Made by a program: the position numbers and the translations under genes
Shown: in pieces, positions 1 through 9,561 of the stretch
Position numbering within the stretch: position 1 is the first letter of the stretch
Layout: each line of letters opens with the position of its first letter
The notes under the pieces: model-generated
Database searches by the model: none
What the model was told of the DNA's origin: nothing
What the model saw: only the letters and a program-made list of their open reading frames with translations
NCBI RefSeq assembly: GCF_000620085.1
Contig: NZ_JHVJ01000003.1
Coordinates: forward strand, 309,229 to 373,228
Direction: 5' to 3'
DNA: 64,000 nt
Origin: Marinobacterium jannaschii DSM 6295
Lineage (GTDB): Bacteria; Pseudomonadota; Gammaproteobacteria; Pseudomonadales; Balneatricaceae

Positions 1-1211
1 TTATACATCATCTGCAATGATTCTTCGGCCCATTCCAGAGCGTCGCTATAGGCGCTGCGATAGATATCCTGATTCTCGTCTTCGCTCATCAGGCCGAATT
101 CGCCATTGATATAGTGCCTGACATTACACAACAGCGCACCGGCCGGGCCATTCTGGTGCCGGACCGCCTGCTCAATCTCTTCGCTGACGGCAATCTGTTC
201 AAATATTTCGGTTTCAGTGATATCCAGCATCGCGCCCATCATTGAGAGCAGGCCGGTCATGAAAGCGGTACTTGGCGTAACGACATTGCCCTGCCGGGCG
301 ACCGATTCACACATCCGGCCTGTTTGCAGGATCTGACGAGTAAGTTCGGTGGGCTTGCTATTGTTTCCGGACAATGAGATCAGCGTAACCCATTTCTTGA
401 TTTCGCTGAGGCCGAGCGTGACGATCGCCTGTGAAATGCTTTCTATCTCATTTGCCAGTGCGTAGAGAGATGAGTTGACGATCTTCAGTAGCTTAAAGGT
501 AAGGTTAGGGTCACGGGTGATGATCTGTTGTAGCTCATCCGGTGATATATCCGGATTTTCCAACGCCGCTAACAGCTGTACCACTACCATCTCGTTACCG
601 GATAACTTGCGGCCTTCAACGATGGTTGGCTTGGAAAGAAAATACCCCTGGAATAATTTAAAGCCCAGTGCCATACACAGCTGGAACTCTTCGTGGGTTT
701 CAACCTTTTCTGCCAGCAGGGTGACATTATAGTCTTGCAGCTTCTTCACATGCTGTATCAGGGTAGGGCCTTTGGTCTGCGTCAGGTCGATCTTGACGAT
801 ATGGGCCATATCCAGCAAAGGATCATACTCGGGGCTATAGATGAAGTCGTCCAGGGCAACCCGGTAACCCGCATCGACAAAGCGTTTGACGCCGGCAATG
901 GTTTCTTCATTCACCTCGACGTCTTCAAGCACCTCAAGTACCAGTAGTTCCTTGGGGAAGGCCGGCAGGCGGTCGTCTTTTACAAAACTTTCCGGAAGGT
1001 TCAGAAACGCAGGCAGCGTCTTAATATCACCGGCGTCGAATATACTGGTAAAACTGTTGATTAAAACATCGGATGTGGCTTTGTTGCCATCAAACACATT
1101 GGCGACGTTTTGTTTGTTGGAGCGGTACAGCAACTCATAGGCGACTACATTGAGCCGCCGGTCAAATATTGGCTGCCGTGCCATCAACACATCGCTGAGT
1201 GCGTTTTCCAT
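1..1211 (-). CDS. EAL/HDOD signalling protein (C-terminus cut by window edge)
   Basis: Read on the complement from ATG at 1211, 403 codons stay open to the window edge, so the gene is partial; proteins of this YuxH-like class are about 400-410 residues, so few codons are missing. An N-terminal EAL-type domain begins near residue 8 (ARQPIFD), with YELLYR at 25-30 where active phosphodiesterases have EAL, and ALDDFIYS where active enzymes have DDFG. It is therefore probably a non-catalytic EAL domain. The C-terminal half is an HDOD domain (DPNLTFKLLKIVNSS). Such proteins are signalling adaptors, often linked to motility or biofilm control. Same strand as the downstream-oriented cyclase gene, with 146 bp between them. 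Confidence 0.85.
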   Translation of the reverse strand, partial: MENALSDVLMARQPIFDRRLNVVAYELLYRSNKQNVANVFDGNKATSDVLINSFTSIFDAGDIKTLPAFLNLPESFVKDDRLPAFPKELLVLEVLEDVEVNEETIAGVKRFVDAGYRVALDDFIYSPEYDPLLDMAHIVKIDLTQTKGPTLIQHVKKLQDYNVTLLAEKVETHEEFQLCMALGFKLFQGYFLSKPTIVEGRKLSGNEMVVVQLLAALENPDISPDELQQIITRDPNLTFKLLKIVNSSLYALANEIESISQAIVTLGLSEIKKWVTLISLSGNNSKPTELTRQILQTGRMCESVARQGNVVTPSTAFMTGLLSMMGAMLDITETEIFEQIAVSEEIEQAVRHQNGPAGALLCNVRHYINGEFGLMSEDENQDIYRSAYSDALEWAEESLQMMY

Positions 1212-1357
1212 AATCAGTCCTGATGAATACAAATGGTACGGTTAGTAATTGTAGTTACAGGCTGCGCGAAACTACAGTACTGTTACAAATTTTCTTTTTC
1301 CGAACCAACATCTGGGCAATGTGAAAAAGGTACGCTTTTTCAGTTGCTTACCGGCTC

Positions 1358-2440
1358 TCAGGCAACTTTGGCGCAGTTCACCTGATTCCTGCCATTATGC
1401 TTCGCGTTGTATAACGCTTCATCGACATCCGTGATCCATTCTTTATGGGTTTTATAGTCGGAACTGAATTCTTTGACGCCCAGGCTGATCGTGCAAAACA
1501 CACTGTGCTCCGTGCACATTGGTGTTATAGCGGTCGCGACGCGGATACGTTCGGCCACCTTTGAAGCTTCCTTGATGGAGGCGCCGGGTAGCAAGATGCC
1601 AAACTCTTCGCCGCCGTAGCGGCCTGTTATATCGATTGAGCGCAGGTTGCGGCGGATTATCGCCGCAAGTCCCCGTATAACCTCATCCCCTACCGTATGG
1701 CCAAAGGTGTCGTTAATATTCTTGAAGTGATCCACATCGATCAGGATGAGGCTGGCGGTGTCGTTGCTGGTCTTTAGGCGTTGGTACATGTCCGATACGC
1801 ACAGTTCCCAATAGGCGCGGTTGTATAGTTCGGACAGTCCGTCTTTACGGCTTATGACCTGTAATGAGCGTTTTTGCTTGTTCAGGTCCTTGGCGAGCCG
1901 GTGGCTGACGATGCCTACACATAGAGGAAAGCAGACAATCAATGGCAGTGTGGCTATGACGATGAGTAGCGAAGGGGCTGGCTGCCATTGAGGTTCATGT
2001 AACAAAACAGAGGCGGCAGCGCCTCCCAGGGCCGGAACACAGGCACGTCTCAGCATCTTGAAGCCACCGATACTGATCATGCTCATGCTTAGCATCGCAA
2101 GGATGGTCGCCGCGGGTAGCAGATTGAAGTCCATGACCGGAATCCAGAAGGCGGCGCAAAAGGCATCGATCCTCAGGTTGGACAGTTCGCAGCTGTAATG
2201 ATGTTTGCGGCTAACCACCCGTGACCAGGCGATGTGGGGCCAGAGCAGGCCATTGATAATCAGCAGTGCCCATAGCCAGTCAGCTGCATTTTGTTGCAAC
2301 AAGACTGAGGCAACAGCAAGCAAGGTTAAGGCGGTACCGATGGTGCGGGGCCAGATCAGGCGCTCCGCGAACTGGAGTCCCCTGGAGGTTCGCTTCAGAC
2401 TGGGATAGAGCTGCAGGCGCGTCATTCCATTGACATTCAT
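1358..2440 (-). CDS. Membrane diguanylate cyclase, MASE2-like sensor plus GGDEF
   Basis: 360 residues. Residues about 25-180 hold several hydrophobic segments arranged like the MASE2 domain of DgcC/AdrA. The C-terminal GGDEF domain has DGLSELYNR near 200, IDVDHFKNINDTFGH at 234-247, and the active-site loop GGEEF at 276-280. The inhibitory site RSID at 267-270 lies exactly five residues before it, as in product-inhibited cyclases. The protein should make c-di-GMP from two GTP at the inner membrane. DgcC homologues switch on cellulose synthesis in enterobacteria; here the obvious c-di-GMP-dependent targets in the same window are PelD and the BcsE-like protein, though the link is inference. Confidence 0.93.
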   Translation of the reverse strand: MNVNGMTRLQLYPSLKRTSRGLQFAERLIWPRTIGTALTLLAVASVLLQQNAADWLWALLIINGLLWPHIAWSRVVSRKHHYSCELSNLRIDAFCAAFWIPVMDFNLLPAATILAMLSMSMISIGGFKMLRRACVPALGGAAASVLLHEPQWQPAPSLLIVIATLPLIVCFPLCVGIVSHRLAKDLNKQKRSLQVISRKDGLSELYNRAYWELCVSDMYQRLKTSNDTASLILIDVDHFKNINDTFGHTVGDEVIRGLAAIIRRNLRSIDITGRYGGEEFGILLPGASIKEASKVAERIRVATAITPMCTEHSVFCTISLGVKEFSSDYKTHKEWITDVDEALYNAKHNGRNQVNCAKVA

Positions 2441-2732
2441 AGTCTTGGCTGTTGTTTAGAAACGGTCTGCTGAGTGTAGATCAAAACACCTTAGTATTAG
2501 TACCTTTTTCTTAGCAAATGTTAGAAATAAGTCTATAGAACTCTGTTCGAATTCGAGGGTAGCCACAGCTGGCGAAAGAGGCCGTATCGTTGTGGCGCCG
2601 GCTTTTCGGGGTGTCCCTTAAAGCCGATGCCAGCTGAATAAACCGGCAGTCTGTAGATCACTGGCCTGTTGAATGCCGGTGGCGATGATCCATGTGTTAC
2701 GGGTATATCCAGTTTAAAACGTGTTTGATTTC

Positions 2733-3338
2733 TTACTTCTGACGCTGGCTGATGACCCCGGCCAGGTCGTCTGAAAGCTGACTGATACTGGTACGCAGCG
2801 CAGCCACCAGAGCATCGTATCCACTGTCGTTCAGAGGCACCTGTTTATTGAATCGACCGGCCTGCAGTATCTGGCTGTCTCTGGCTCGTTCCAGGCGCCA
2901 GTGCCCCTGAAATACTGCATGCCCGTCCATACTGCCATGGAACTGGTTTACCTGAATCCGCAGCCGCATCACCCAGTCTGCCAGTTCGCCGGCATAGCCG
3001 CTGTCCACCCGGCTCGCAGGCAGGCGCTGGTTGAGATCATTCTGTAACGCGTGGGTGATCGCAGTTTCCGGCAGTTCAGCCCATAAATGGTGCTTAGCCA
3101 GCTGTAAACGATGCGGCGCGGTCTGGACAATCAGTGATTCGGTATCCAGATACTCCGCCATCGTCAGGGGGGCCAGGCCGATGATCTGATCGGCTGAGAC
3201 TTTAGCAGTTGTCGTATTTACCAGCTGATCGCCTGACAGAATATAGTAGCGGGTCTCGGGTATTTTCTGGGCTGTGCTGCAACCGCAAAGCAGGGCGAAT
3301 ATCAGCAGTGGCAGGGGTTTTAGTAACGAATATTTCAT
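2733..3338 (-). CDS. pqiC: PqiC-like outer-membrane lipoprotein
   Basis: 201 residues with an N-terminal signal and lipobox (LLCGC, cysteine near residue 20), then an ABC-type transport auxiliary (YmbA/PqiC) domain with the typical YYIL start (RYYILSG). PqiC anchors the PqiAB intermembrane lipid-transport bridge at the outer membrane. Its ATG overlaps the pqiB stop by 4 nt, so it is translationally coupled as the last gene of the operon. Confidence 0.9.
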   Translation of the reverse strand: MKYSLLKPLPLLIFALLCGCSTAQKIPETRYYILSGDQLVNTTTAKVSADQIIGLAPLTMAEYLDTESLIVQTAPHRLQLAKHHLWAELPETAITHALQNDLNQRLPASRVDSGYAGELADWVMRLRIQVNQFHGSMDGHAVFQGHWRLERARDSQILQAGRFNKQVPLNDSGYDALVAALRTSISQLSDDLAGVISQRQK

Positions 3339-4975
3339 TGGGCAGCCTCGGGCAGAGGGTCCTGGGCGGGTGGCTTACCGAAAATCAGTGAATCCGGCTT
3401 CTCTTCGATGGTTTTGAGTACAGGGTCGAGGCCATTCATCGTTTTGCTGATATCTTTCAGCGTGCGGCTGAAATCACGATAGATCGGACCATCTGCTGAC
3501 AGATCTCGCAATGTGGTGCGGGTTTCCACCAGGGTTCGGGCCAGTTCTTCAGGCAGTGCTTTAAGGGCCTCATCATTCAGCAGACTATTCAGAGACAGGG
3601 TGGTCTTTTCCAGCTGCTGTAATAGTTTACGTGACTGCTCAACCGAGGCCTTGGATTCTGCCAGAACCGCTTCTATCTCCAGATTATTGATCTTATCCAG
3701 TACGGCGACCACCTGTTGTTGCAGCTGTTCAAGGCTGCCGGGAATGGTAGGCAAGGTGGTATATCCAGCGGTCATATCCAGAATAGCGGGCTCGACATTG
3801 TCGTAAAAATCCAGATCGACAAAGGTACTCCCGGTCAGCAGGTTGCCAGTCTTCAACGTTGCTCGCATTCCGCTCAGCACACCGCGGGCAATATCGATAT
3901 AGATCTGATCCAGCGCACTGCGCTGGTCGCCAAGGCCCATACGTCCTGGCTCGATCTTGATCATCACCGGTATACGGATATCCTCGCCCTGGTTGACTGT
4001 CCGCATATCCAGCGGGGTCGTACTGATGACTGAACCAATCCGGATGCCCCTGAACTCAACCGGTGCATTGGCTTTCAGGCCGCGAATGGACTGATCGAAC
4101 AGCACCAGAAATTTGACGCCATAGCGGTACGGATGTTCGAGTATGCTCTTACGATTTGGATGCAGTTTGAAGCTGTCGCCATCTGCGACTTCGCTGCCCG
4201 GGCCTTTGTCGGGCAGGTCGTCAAATGACACGCCTCCGCTGAGCAGCGTCGCCAGGGAGTCGGTTTGTAGCTGAACCCCCTCGGCAGACAGGTCTAGGTT
4301 GATGCCGCTGGAACTCCAGAAGCGGCTGTTGCTGTTCACCAGCTTATCGAAAGGCGCATTAATGAAAACCTGATAGCGCCCGGTTCGGGTTTCGGCGTCA
4401 AACTCAGTTGCCTCGACCCGGCCGACATTGAAGCCACGATAACTGATCGGATCGCCGACATAGAGTGTGCCGCCGCTGTCATTCATCAATGTCAGGCGCA
4501 GTCCCGGGGTGTTGGGTGGGGTGACCGGAGCGCTTTCCAGTCCGCTGAAGCGATAGGTGATTTCCTTGCTATTGCCTGGCTCCAACTGGATATAGGCGCC
4601 GGATAACAAAGTGTCCAGCCCACTGATACCTTCTGTGCCGATACGGGGGCGGACTACCCAGAATTGACTGTCGGTATTCAGCAGAGGCTCGGCCGATTTG
4701 CTTAGCCGGGCTTTGACTACCACCCCGTCCCGGGCTCGATTTAGCTCGACTGACTCGACCTTGCCGATATCGACGCTCAGGGCCTTAACCCGTGTTTTTC
4801 CGGCTTCGATACCGGTCGCAGTGGCAAAGTTAAGCGTGACCACGGGTCCCTGCGTCGACCAGTGCTGGTAGACCATCCAGCCACCGATCAGCAGGGCTAT
4901 AAGGGGGATAAGCCAAATGCTGGAGAATTGTTCCTTCTGGTTCAGGTTTGCAACCTGTGCTTCTGATTCACTCAT
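3335..4975 (-). CDS. pqiB: PqiB, MCE-domain intermembrane transport protein
   Basis: 546 residues: a short cytoplasmic N-terminus, one membrane helix (IWLIPLIALLIGGWMVY, about 20-36), and then three MlaD/MCE domains recognisable by repeated blocks with GIEAGKTRVKALSVDIGKVESV, GDPISYRGFNVGRVE and APVEFRGIRIGSVIS. A C-terminal helical segment rich in leucine (about 430-530) would form the central needle. PqiB hexamers span the periplasm and carry lipids between membranes. It sits between pqiA and pqiC with 4-nt overlaps on both sides. Confidence 0.95.
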   Translation of the reverse strand: MSESEAQVANLNQKEQFSSIWLIPLIALLIGGWMVYQHWSTQGPVVTLNFATATGIEAGKTRVKALSVDIGKVESVELNRARDGVVVKARLSKSAEPLLNTDSQFWVVRPRIGTEGISGLDTLLSGAYIQLEPGNSKEITYRFSGLESAPVTPPNTPGLRLTLMNDSGGTLYVGDPISYRGFNVGRVEATEFDAETRTGRYQVFINAPFDKLVNSNSRFWSSSGINLDLSAEGVQLQTDSLATLLSGGVSFDDLPDKGPGSEVADGDSFKLHPNRKSILEHPYRYGVKFLVLFDQSIRGLKANAPVEFRGIRIGSVISTTPLDMRTVNQGEDIRIPVMIKIEPGRMGLGDQRSALDQIYIDIARGVLSGMRATLKTGNLLTGSTFVDLDFYDNVEPAILDMTAGYTTLPTIPGSLEQLQQQVVAVLDKINNLEIEAVLAESKASVEQSRKLLQQLEKTTLSLNSLLNDEALKALPEELARTLVETRTTLRDLSADGPIYRDFSRTLKDISKTMNGLDPVLKTIEEKPDSLIFGKPPAQDPLPEAAQ

Positions 4976-5616
4976 GTACGATCAGTATCTCTGGTGGAGT
5001 TTTCGGTGACATCCCATATCAACCGGGGGTCAAAGCTCATTGCTGCCAGCATCGTCAGGATAACCACACCGGCAAACGCCAGCGCCGCAGCGCCGGGGTA
5101 GATGCTCATCAGGGCACCAAGTTGTATCAGTGCTACAAGTATGGCAACAACAAAGACATCGACCATTGACCAGCGCCCGACCAGTTCTGTCAGCAGGTAG
5201 AGTCGAGTCAGGTGTTTTGGTCGGTTATGCCCGCGTGAAACCGTAAAGCAGAGCCAGCACAGGGCGAAAATCTTTGCCATAGGAACCAGTACGCTGGCGA
5301 TGAAAATGACCAGTGCAATCGGATAAGAGCCATGCTCCCACAATAACAGAACGCCGCCGAGAATCGTGCTGAGTTGCTGTTGGCCGAGGAACTCAGTGTT
5401 CATAATCGGCAGAACATTCGCCGGTATATACAACAGTATTGAAGTAATCAGCAGTGCGAACGTTCGTTGCAGGCTGGCCGGCTTTCGAATATGTAAGCGG
5501 CTCTGGCAACGGGGACAGCGTAGGGTGTCTTGAGGACTCAGGCGGCCACAGCTGTGACAGCAAAGTAGTCCCTGTGCGGCGGCGCTGTCTTTCGGAAAAC
5601 TACTTTCTGTTTGCAT
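4972..5616 (-). CDS. pqiA: PqiA second half, inner-membrane protein
   Basis: 214 residues from ATG 5616, chosen because GGAG lies 7 nt upstream; an in-frame ATG at 5622 has only 1 nt spacing. A rubredoxin-like zinc ribbon (CCHSCG ... CPRC) comes first, then four membrane segments with the PqiA pattern (EHGSYPIALVIF, LVGRWSMVDVFVVAILVAL). It corresponds to one of the two repeat units normally fused in a single PqiA of about 415 residues. Overlaps the upstream half-gene and pqiB. Inferred role: inner-membrane partner of PqiB in lipid transport. Confidence 0.88.
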   Translation of the reverse strand: MQTESSFPKDSAAAQGLLCCHSCGRLSPQDTLRCPRCQSRLHIRKPASLQRTFALLITSILLYIPANVLPIMNTEFLGQQQLSTILGGVLLLWEHGSYPIALVIFIASVLVPMAKIFALCWLCFTVSRGHNRPKHLTRLYLLTELVGRWSMVDVFVVAILVALIQLGALMSIYPGAAALAFAGVVILTMLAAMSFDPRLIWDVTENSTRDTDRT

Positions 5617-6214
5617 GGGCATGCTCCAGCCAAATCCACAGATGGTGACGGTCTATGGCCGAGATAGCGGCTGTCAGGCACAGGCTGAACAGAACGTAGG
5701 CCCAAAAGGAAATGCCGAGAATAACGTCAGCCATAGAGGCGATTTTTATCAGGCTGACCAGGACGCCGATAAGAAAGACCTCGACCATGCTCCAGGGCTT
5801 GAGGGTAAAAAGGTAGCGACAGACCCGGTAGCCGTTGTGTGGATAGCGCCCCCGCTTCAAAGGGATCAGCAGGTAGAGCAGGGTGCTTAGCATGAGCGCC
5901 GGGATTAGCAGTATAAAAACTGCAACCAGCGCAGCCAGCACGGGATGGCCCTGAGTGGCCAGCTCAAAACTGCTGTGCAAAAGATTCATCACCTGTTCCC
6001 GCCCCTGTGCACGGAAAGCAAGAAAGGGAAACAGATTGGCCAGTAGCAGAAACAACAGGGCCGAAGAACTGAAGGCCAGTGCCTTGTTCATGGCGTTATA
6101 TCTCAAGGCGGCAAGCAGATGACCGCAATTTGGACAATGAGCTTCCTGTCCCTCTTCCAGGTGGGGAAGGTGAATCAGCCGATCACAGTGATGGCAGGCG
6201 GTATGTTGATCCAT
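5600..6214 (-). CDS. pqiA: PqiA first half, inner-membrane protein
   Basis: 204 residues from ATG 6214 (an in-frame TTG lies at 6223). Zinc-ribbon cysteines CHHCDR and CPNCG are followed by four membrane helices including the conserved block KPWSMVEVFLIGVLVSLIK. It is the first gene of the pqi operon and overlaps the second PqiA unit by 17 nt in another frame. Because both units keep all zinc-ribbon cysteines and the helices, the split looks like a stable two-gene form rather than a damaged gene. Confidence 0.87.
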   Translation of the reverse strand: MDQHTACHHCDRLIHLPHLEEGQEAHCPNCGHLLAALRYNAMNKALAFSSSALLFLLLANLFPFLAFRAQGREQVMNLLHSSFELATQGHPVLAALVAVFILLIPALMLSTLLYLLIPLKRGRYPHNGYRVCRYLFTLKPWSMVEVFLIGVLVSLIKIASMADVILGISFWAYVLFSLCLTAAISAIDRHHLWIWLEHAHANRK

Positions 6215-6346
6215 GAGGTGCAACTTTATGAACAGTGGCTCTATTGTGTGTTCTGTATTCTGACTGAAATATGAATATCAATGAAGCCATAAAGAGAATT
6301 CGTCAACTGGACTAAGCTTTCTGTAACGATGGCAAGGGAGAATTCT

Positions 6347-7006
6347 ATGCATTTGGTGATGTTCGATATTGACGGCACTCTTGTACAATCGACTGGGCAG
6401 GATGTCAGTCACTTTACAGGTGCGGTACATGATGTACTTGGTGTCCACATCTCGACAGACTGGCGGGACTACCAGCATGTTACAGACAGTGGCATCCTGC
6501 GCCAGGTATTGCAGCAGACGGTGCCAAGAAAAGTGCATGGTTTGTTTTATCGGCGTATTCGCCAGCGTTTCATTGATCGTCTGAAGTGGCAGCTTAAGCA
6601 TGAACCCTCACTGACGCCCCCGATACCCGGGGCCGGCCAGTTTATCGAACGGCTGGAACAGCGCGATGACGTGACTATTGCGATTGCTACAGGTGGGTGG
6701 CTTGAAACCGCCATTCTCAAGATGCAGGCTGCCGGAATCTACTGCAGAGATCGCTACCTGGCGTCCTCATCGGATGACTATGATCGCACGCGCATTATGA
6801 GAATAGCGGAACAGCGGGCCCTGAGTGGCCGGCGGCCGTTGTCCCGCACTTACTTCGGTGATGGCGAATGGGATCGCGAAGCCTGTCAGCGACTGTGTTA
6901 CGACTTCATCGCCATCGGTAACCGAGTCGATCATCAGGTGGCGTTTAGCGATTTCTCTGACCCCAACGCTATCCTTGCGCAGATGAACCTGAATCGGCCG
7001 GAGTGA
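6347..7006 (+). CDS. HAD-superfamily phosphatase-like hydrolase
   Basis: 219 residues from ATG 6347, preferred over ATG 6329 because GGGAG lies 6 nt upstream and the protein then starts just before motif I. Motif I is FDIDGTLVQS with the nucleophile Asp; motif II is IAIATGGW; motif IV is YFGDGEWD. The cap region is short and helical. Substrate cannot be told from sequence; small phosphorylated metabolites are usual. It is divergent from pqiA and convergent with the GST gene (2 nt between stops). Confidence 0.85.
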   Translation: MHLVMFDIDGTLVQSTGQDVSHFTGAVHDVLGVHISTDWRDYQHVTDSGILRQVLQQTVPRKVHGLFYRRIRQRFIDRLKWQLKHEPSLTPPIPGAGQFIERLEQRDDVTIAIATGGWLETAILKMQAAGIYCRDRYLASSSDDYDRTRIMRIAEQRALSGRRPLSRTYFGDGEWDREACQRLCYDFIAIGNRVDHQVAFSDFSDPNAILAQMNLNRPE

Positions 7007-7008
7007 TA

Positions 7009-7662
7009 TCAGGCAGGCTCGTATTTGCTGATAACTTCGGTTTCGGACTCGGCCGCGCGGTACCATTCACGCATCGCATTATCCTGCAGCCAGTGCTCAA
7101 CATATCCGGCGGAGCGCTCTGGTAATGAGATGTTATAGCTGTCGAAACGGCTTGCCACTGGGGCAAACATCGCATCGGCTATAGAGAAATCACCGAATAG
7201 CCAGGGCCCCTCAGACTGCTTTGACAAACACTGTTCCCAGATTTCGATAATCCTGTCGATATCTCTCTGACACGCCTGCGAGGGCGTAAAGCCCGCAATA
7301 TTTCTGCGGCAGTTCATCGATATCTCTTCCCTCACAGCAAAAAAGCCGGAGTGCATCTCTGCACTGATCACTCTGGCAAGTGCTCGGCTGGCGGCGGATT
7401 GCGGCCAGCCGTTGCCATCCAGCCACTGTTCACTGATATATTCGCAGATCGCCAGAGAGTCCCACAGAGTCAGGTTATCTGCTTCCAGGACCGGCACTTT
7501 TCCCGCAGGACAATGTTGCGCCAGACGGCTTGCAGTATCCTCCTGAGCCAGCGCTATACGGGTTTCTTCAAAAACGATGCCGAATTTTTTCAACAAAATC
7601 CACGGGCGAAGAGACCAGGAGGAGTAGTTTTTGTTTGCGATTATCAGTTTCGGTAAAGTCAT
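7009..7662 (-). CDS. Glutathione S-transferase family protein
   Basis: 217 residues from ATG 7662, which has AAAGGAG about 10 nt upstream. The N-terminal thioredoxin-like half has the NKNYSSWSLRPWILLKKFGI opening with a candidate catalytic Ser, then KVPVLE and the cis-Pro/TLWDSLAICEYI glutathione-binding block. The C-terminal half is helical (FGDFSIADAMFAPV). Works as a cytoplasmic glutathione-dependent detoxification enzyme. Divergent from a LysR gene across 127 bp, a common regulator-target layout. Confidence 0.88.
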   Translation of the reverse strand: MTLPKLIIANKNYSSWSLRPWILLKKFGIVFEETRIALAQEDTASRLAQHCPAGKVPVLEADNLTLWDSLAICEYISEQWLDGNGWPQSAASRALARVISAEMHSGFFAVREEISMNCRRNIAGFTPSQACQRDIDRIIEIWEQCLSKQSEGPWLFGDFSIADAMFAPVASRFDSYNISLPERSAGYVEHWLQDNAMREWYRAAESETEVISKYEPA

Positions 7663-7789
7663 CGGGCGGGCTCCTTTAGCTGCGGCCATTCTCTGAGTGG
7701 AGCCATAGTGAAAGATCGCTATCTTTGTCACAAACGAATAATCTTTACAGCTGCTATTCAAGTTGTTGATAGAGGGGGGAAAGGTCTCA

Positions 7790-8650
7790 ATGGATACGGA
7801 TTTGCTGCGTAGTTTCGTGGCTGTGGTGGACACCGGCAGCTTCACACGGGCGGCAAAACAGATCTTTCGCACTCAGTCTGCGATCAGTATGCAGATCAAG
7901 CGGCTGGAAGAGCAGTGCGGGCGGGTGTTGTTTATCCGTAACGGACGCTCGCTGGAACTGACTGAGGAAGGGCGTTCACTGTTAGGGTACGCACGGCAGA
8001 TTCTGCAATTGCATGATGAGGCGCTCACCGGCCTGCGTCAGCGCAGAAGCTACAAGCCGCTCCGGCTTGGTTGCCCGGAAGACTACAGTCGCCAGCTGTT
8101 ACCCGATCTGATCATAATGCTGCGCCAGCGCTTTCCTGGCCTCCAGCTTGAAGTCTCGGCGTCTCCAACACCGGTGCTGCGCCAGCTGCTGGACAGCGGT
8201 GAACTGGATATTGCCGTTGTTACGCGCCAACCGGGTGGCGATGAAGGCTACAGCTTGTTTCAGGACCGGGGTGTCTGGCTGGCCGCGCCCGGTTTTAACC
8301 TGCAACAGTGTGGTTCGGTACCGCTGGTTCTGTACGATTATGAGTGTAAGTTTCACAGTGCGGCCCGGGACGGGCTGGAGAAACAGGGGCGGGATTATGA
8401 GGTTCTCTGTACCAGCAGTCACCCGGCATTGCTGTTGGAGTTAGTGCGTCGTCAGCAAGCCGTGACTGTCGTTGCCAGTTGCACCGTACCTGATGACCTG
8501 GAAGTGATTGAAGGGTTTGGCGTGGAGATGCCACCGCTGCCGGTTATCGATGTTGTAATGCTGGGCAGCGCAGAAGGGCATGAGTTGGTGACAGCACAGC
8601 TGTTACGTGAATTGGCCGGGCAGTATCGTCTATCAATGAAACAATCCTGA
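7790..8650 (+). CDS. LysR-family transcriptional regulator
   Basis: 286 residues from ATG 7790 (GGAAAGG upstream). Residues 1-60 form the LysR helix-turn-helix (LLRSFVAVVDTGSFTRAAKQIFRTQSAISMQIKRLEE). The rest is a periplasmic-binding-like effector domain starting near residue 85 (LRLGCPEDYS). It probably controls the divergent GST gene and itself; the inducer is unknown. Confidence 0.92.
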   Translation: MDTDLLRSFVAVVDTGSFTRAAKQIFRTQSAISMQIKRLEEQCGRVLFIRNGRSLELTEEGRSLLGYARQILQLHDEALTGLRQRRSYKPLRLGCPEDYSRQLLPDLIIMLRQRFPGLQLEVSASPTPVLRQLLDSGELDIAVVTRQPGGDEGYSLFQDRGVWLAAPGFNLQQCGSVPLVLYDYECKFHSAARDGLEKQGRDYEVLCTSSHPALLLELVRRQQAVTVVASCTVPDDLEVIEGFGVEMPPLPVIDVVMLGSAEGHELVTAQLLRELAGQYRLSMKQS

Positions 8651-8785
8651 TTATTTCTTGCTGTGGGGCCTCTGCCCCTGCCTGAGGCTGCTATTCTCAA
8701 GTTAGGAGGCAACTGCATTGACGCAGCGAGGACAGAGCTTCCATTGGAGGAACAGGACGTCATTCATCCGATAAGGAATAGAGTG

Positions 8786-9451
8786 ATGAAACAGATATTG
8801 GTATACGGAGACTCTCTGAGTTGGGGAATCATTCCCGATACCCGGCAGCGTTTTAGTTTTGACAAGCGCTGGCCCGGAGTTATGGAGCAGGTTTTACTGG
8901 AGAAGGGATTCAATATACGCGTATTTGAGGATTGTCTGAACGGACGCCGCACCGTCTATCAGGACCCGTTTAAACCGGGGCGCAGGGCGCTGGATTCAGT
9001 TAGTCAGTCAATTGAAAGCCACTCACCGCTGGCATTGGTGATTCTTTTCCTGGGTACCAATGACCTCCAGTCTACCGATCAGTTCAACGCCTGGCACGCT
9101 TCCGAAGGGATGGCTGCGCTGGTGCATGCTGTGCGTGCGGCACCATTGGAGCCGGGGATGCCATTACCGGAAGTGTTGATTGTCGCGCCGCCGAGAATCA
9201 AACATCCTCAGGGGGTGATCGGGGCGAGGTTCAGCGGCGCAGAAGAGCGAAGTTGTGGTATCAGTGAGCGTTACCGTCTGGTGGCTGATCAGCACGGTTG
9301 TCATTTTTTTGCGACGGATGACGTAACCCCGGTGAGCCGGGTCGACGGTATACATCTTGATGAATACCAGCATAAGGTGCTTGGGGAAGCGCTGGCACAT
9401 CGTACAGAAGCGATTTTATTTGAGACAAGAGCAGAGCATCGGGCCATGTAG
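8786..9451 (+). CDS. SGNH/GDSL hydrolase (arylesterase-like)
   Basis: 221 residues from ATG 8786 (AAGGAAT upstream). Block I YGDSLSWG holds the catalytic Ser, block III FLGTNDLQ has the oxyanion Asn, and block V DGIHLDEYQH gives the Asp/His pair. There is no signal peptide, so it is cytoplasmic. The pattern resembles the arylesterase/acyltransferase branch of the family (for example Mycobacterium MsAcT); the natural substrate is unknown. Confidence 0.87.
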   Translation: MKQILVYGDSLSWGIIPDTRQRFSFDKRWPGVMEQVLLEKGFNIRVFEDCLNGRRTVYQDPFKPGRRALDSVSQSIESHSPLALVILFLGTNDLQSTDQFNAWHASEGMAALVHAVRAAPLEPGMPLPEVLIVAPPRIKHPQGVIGARFSGAEERSCGISERYRLVADQHGCHFFATDDVTPVSRVDGIHLDEYQHKVLGEALAHRTEAILFETRAEHRAM

Positions 9452-9561
9452 CGGGTCGGTGTTCAGAAGGGGTACAGGCACTGTTTGCTTATACTCGGGT
9501 ATTTCTAGCCGTGTGGCAGATAGGTTGGGGCTGCCGCACTTTGTGACGGAAGGGTCAGATT

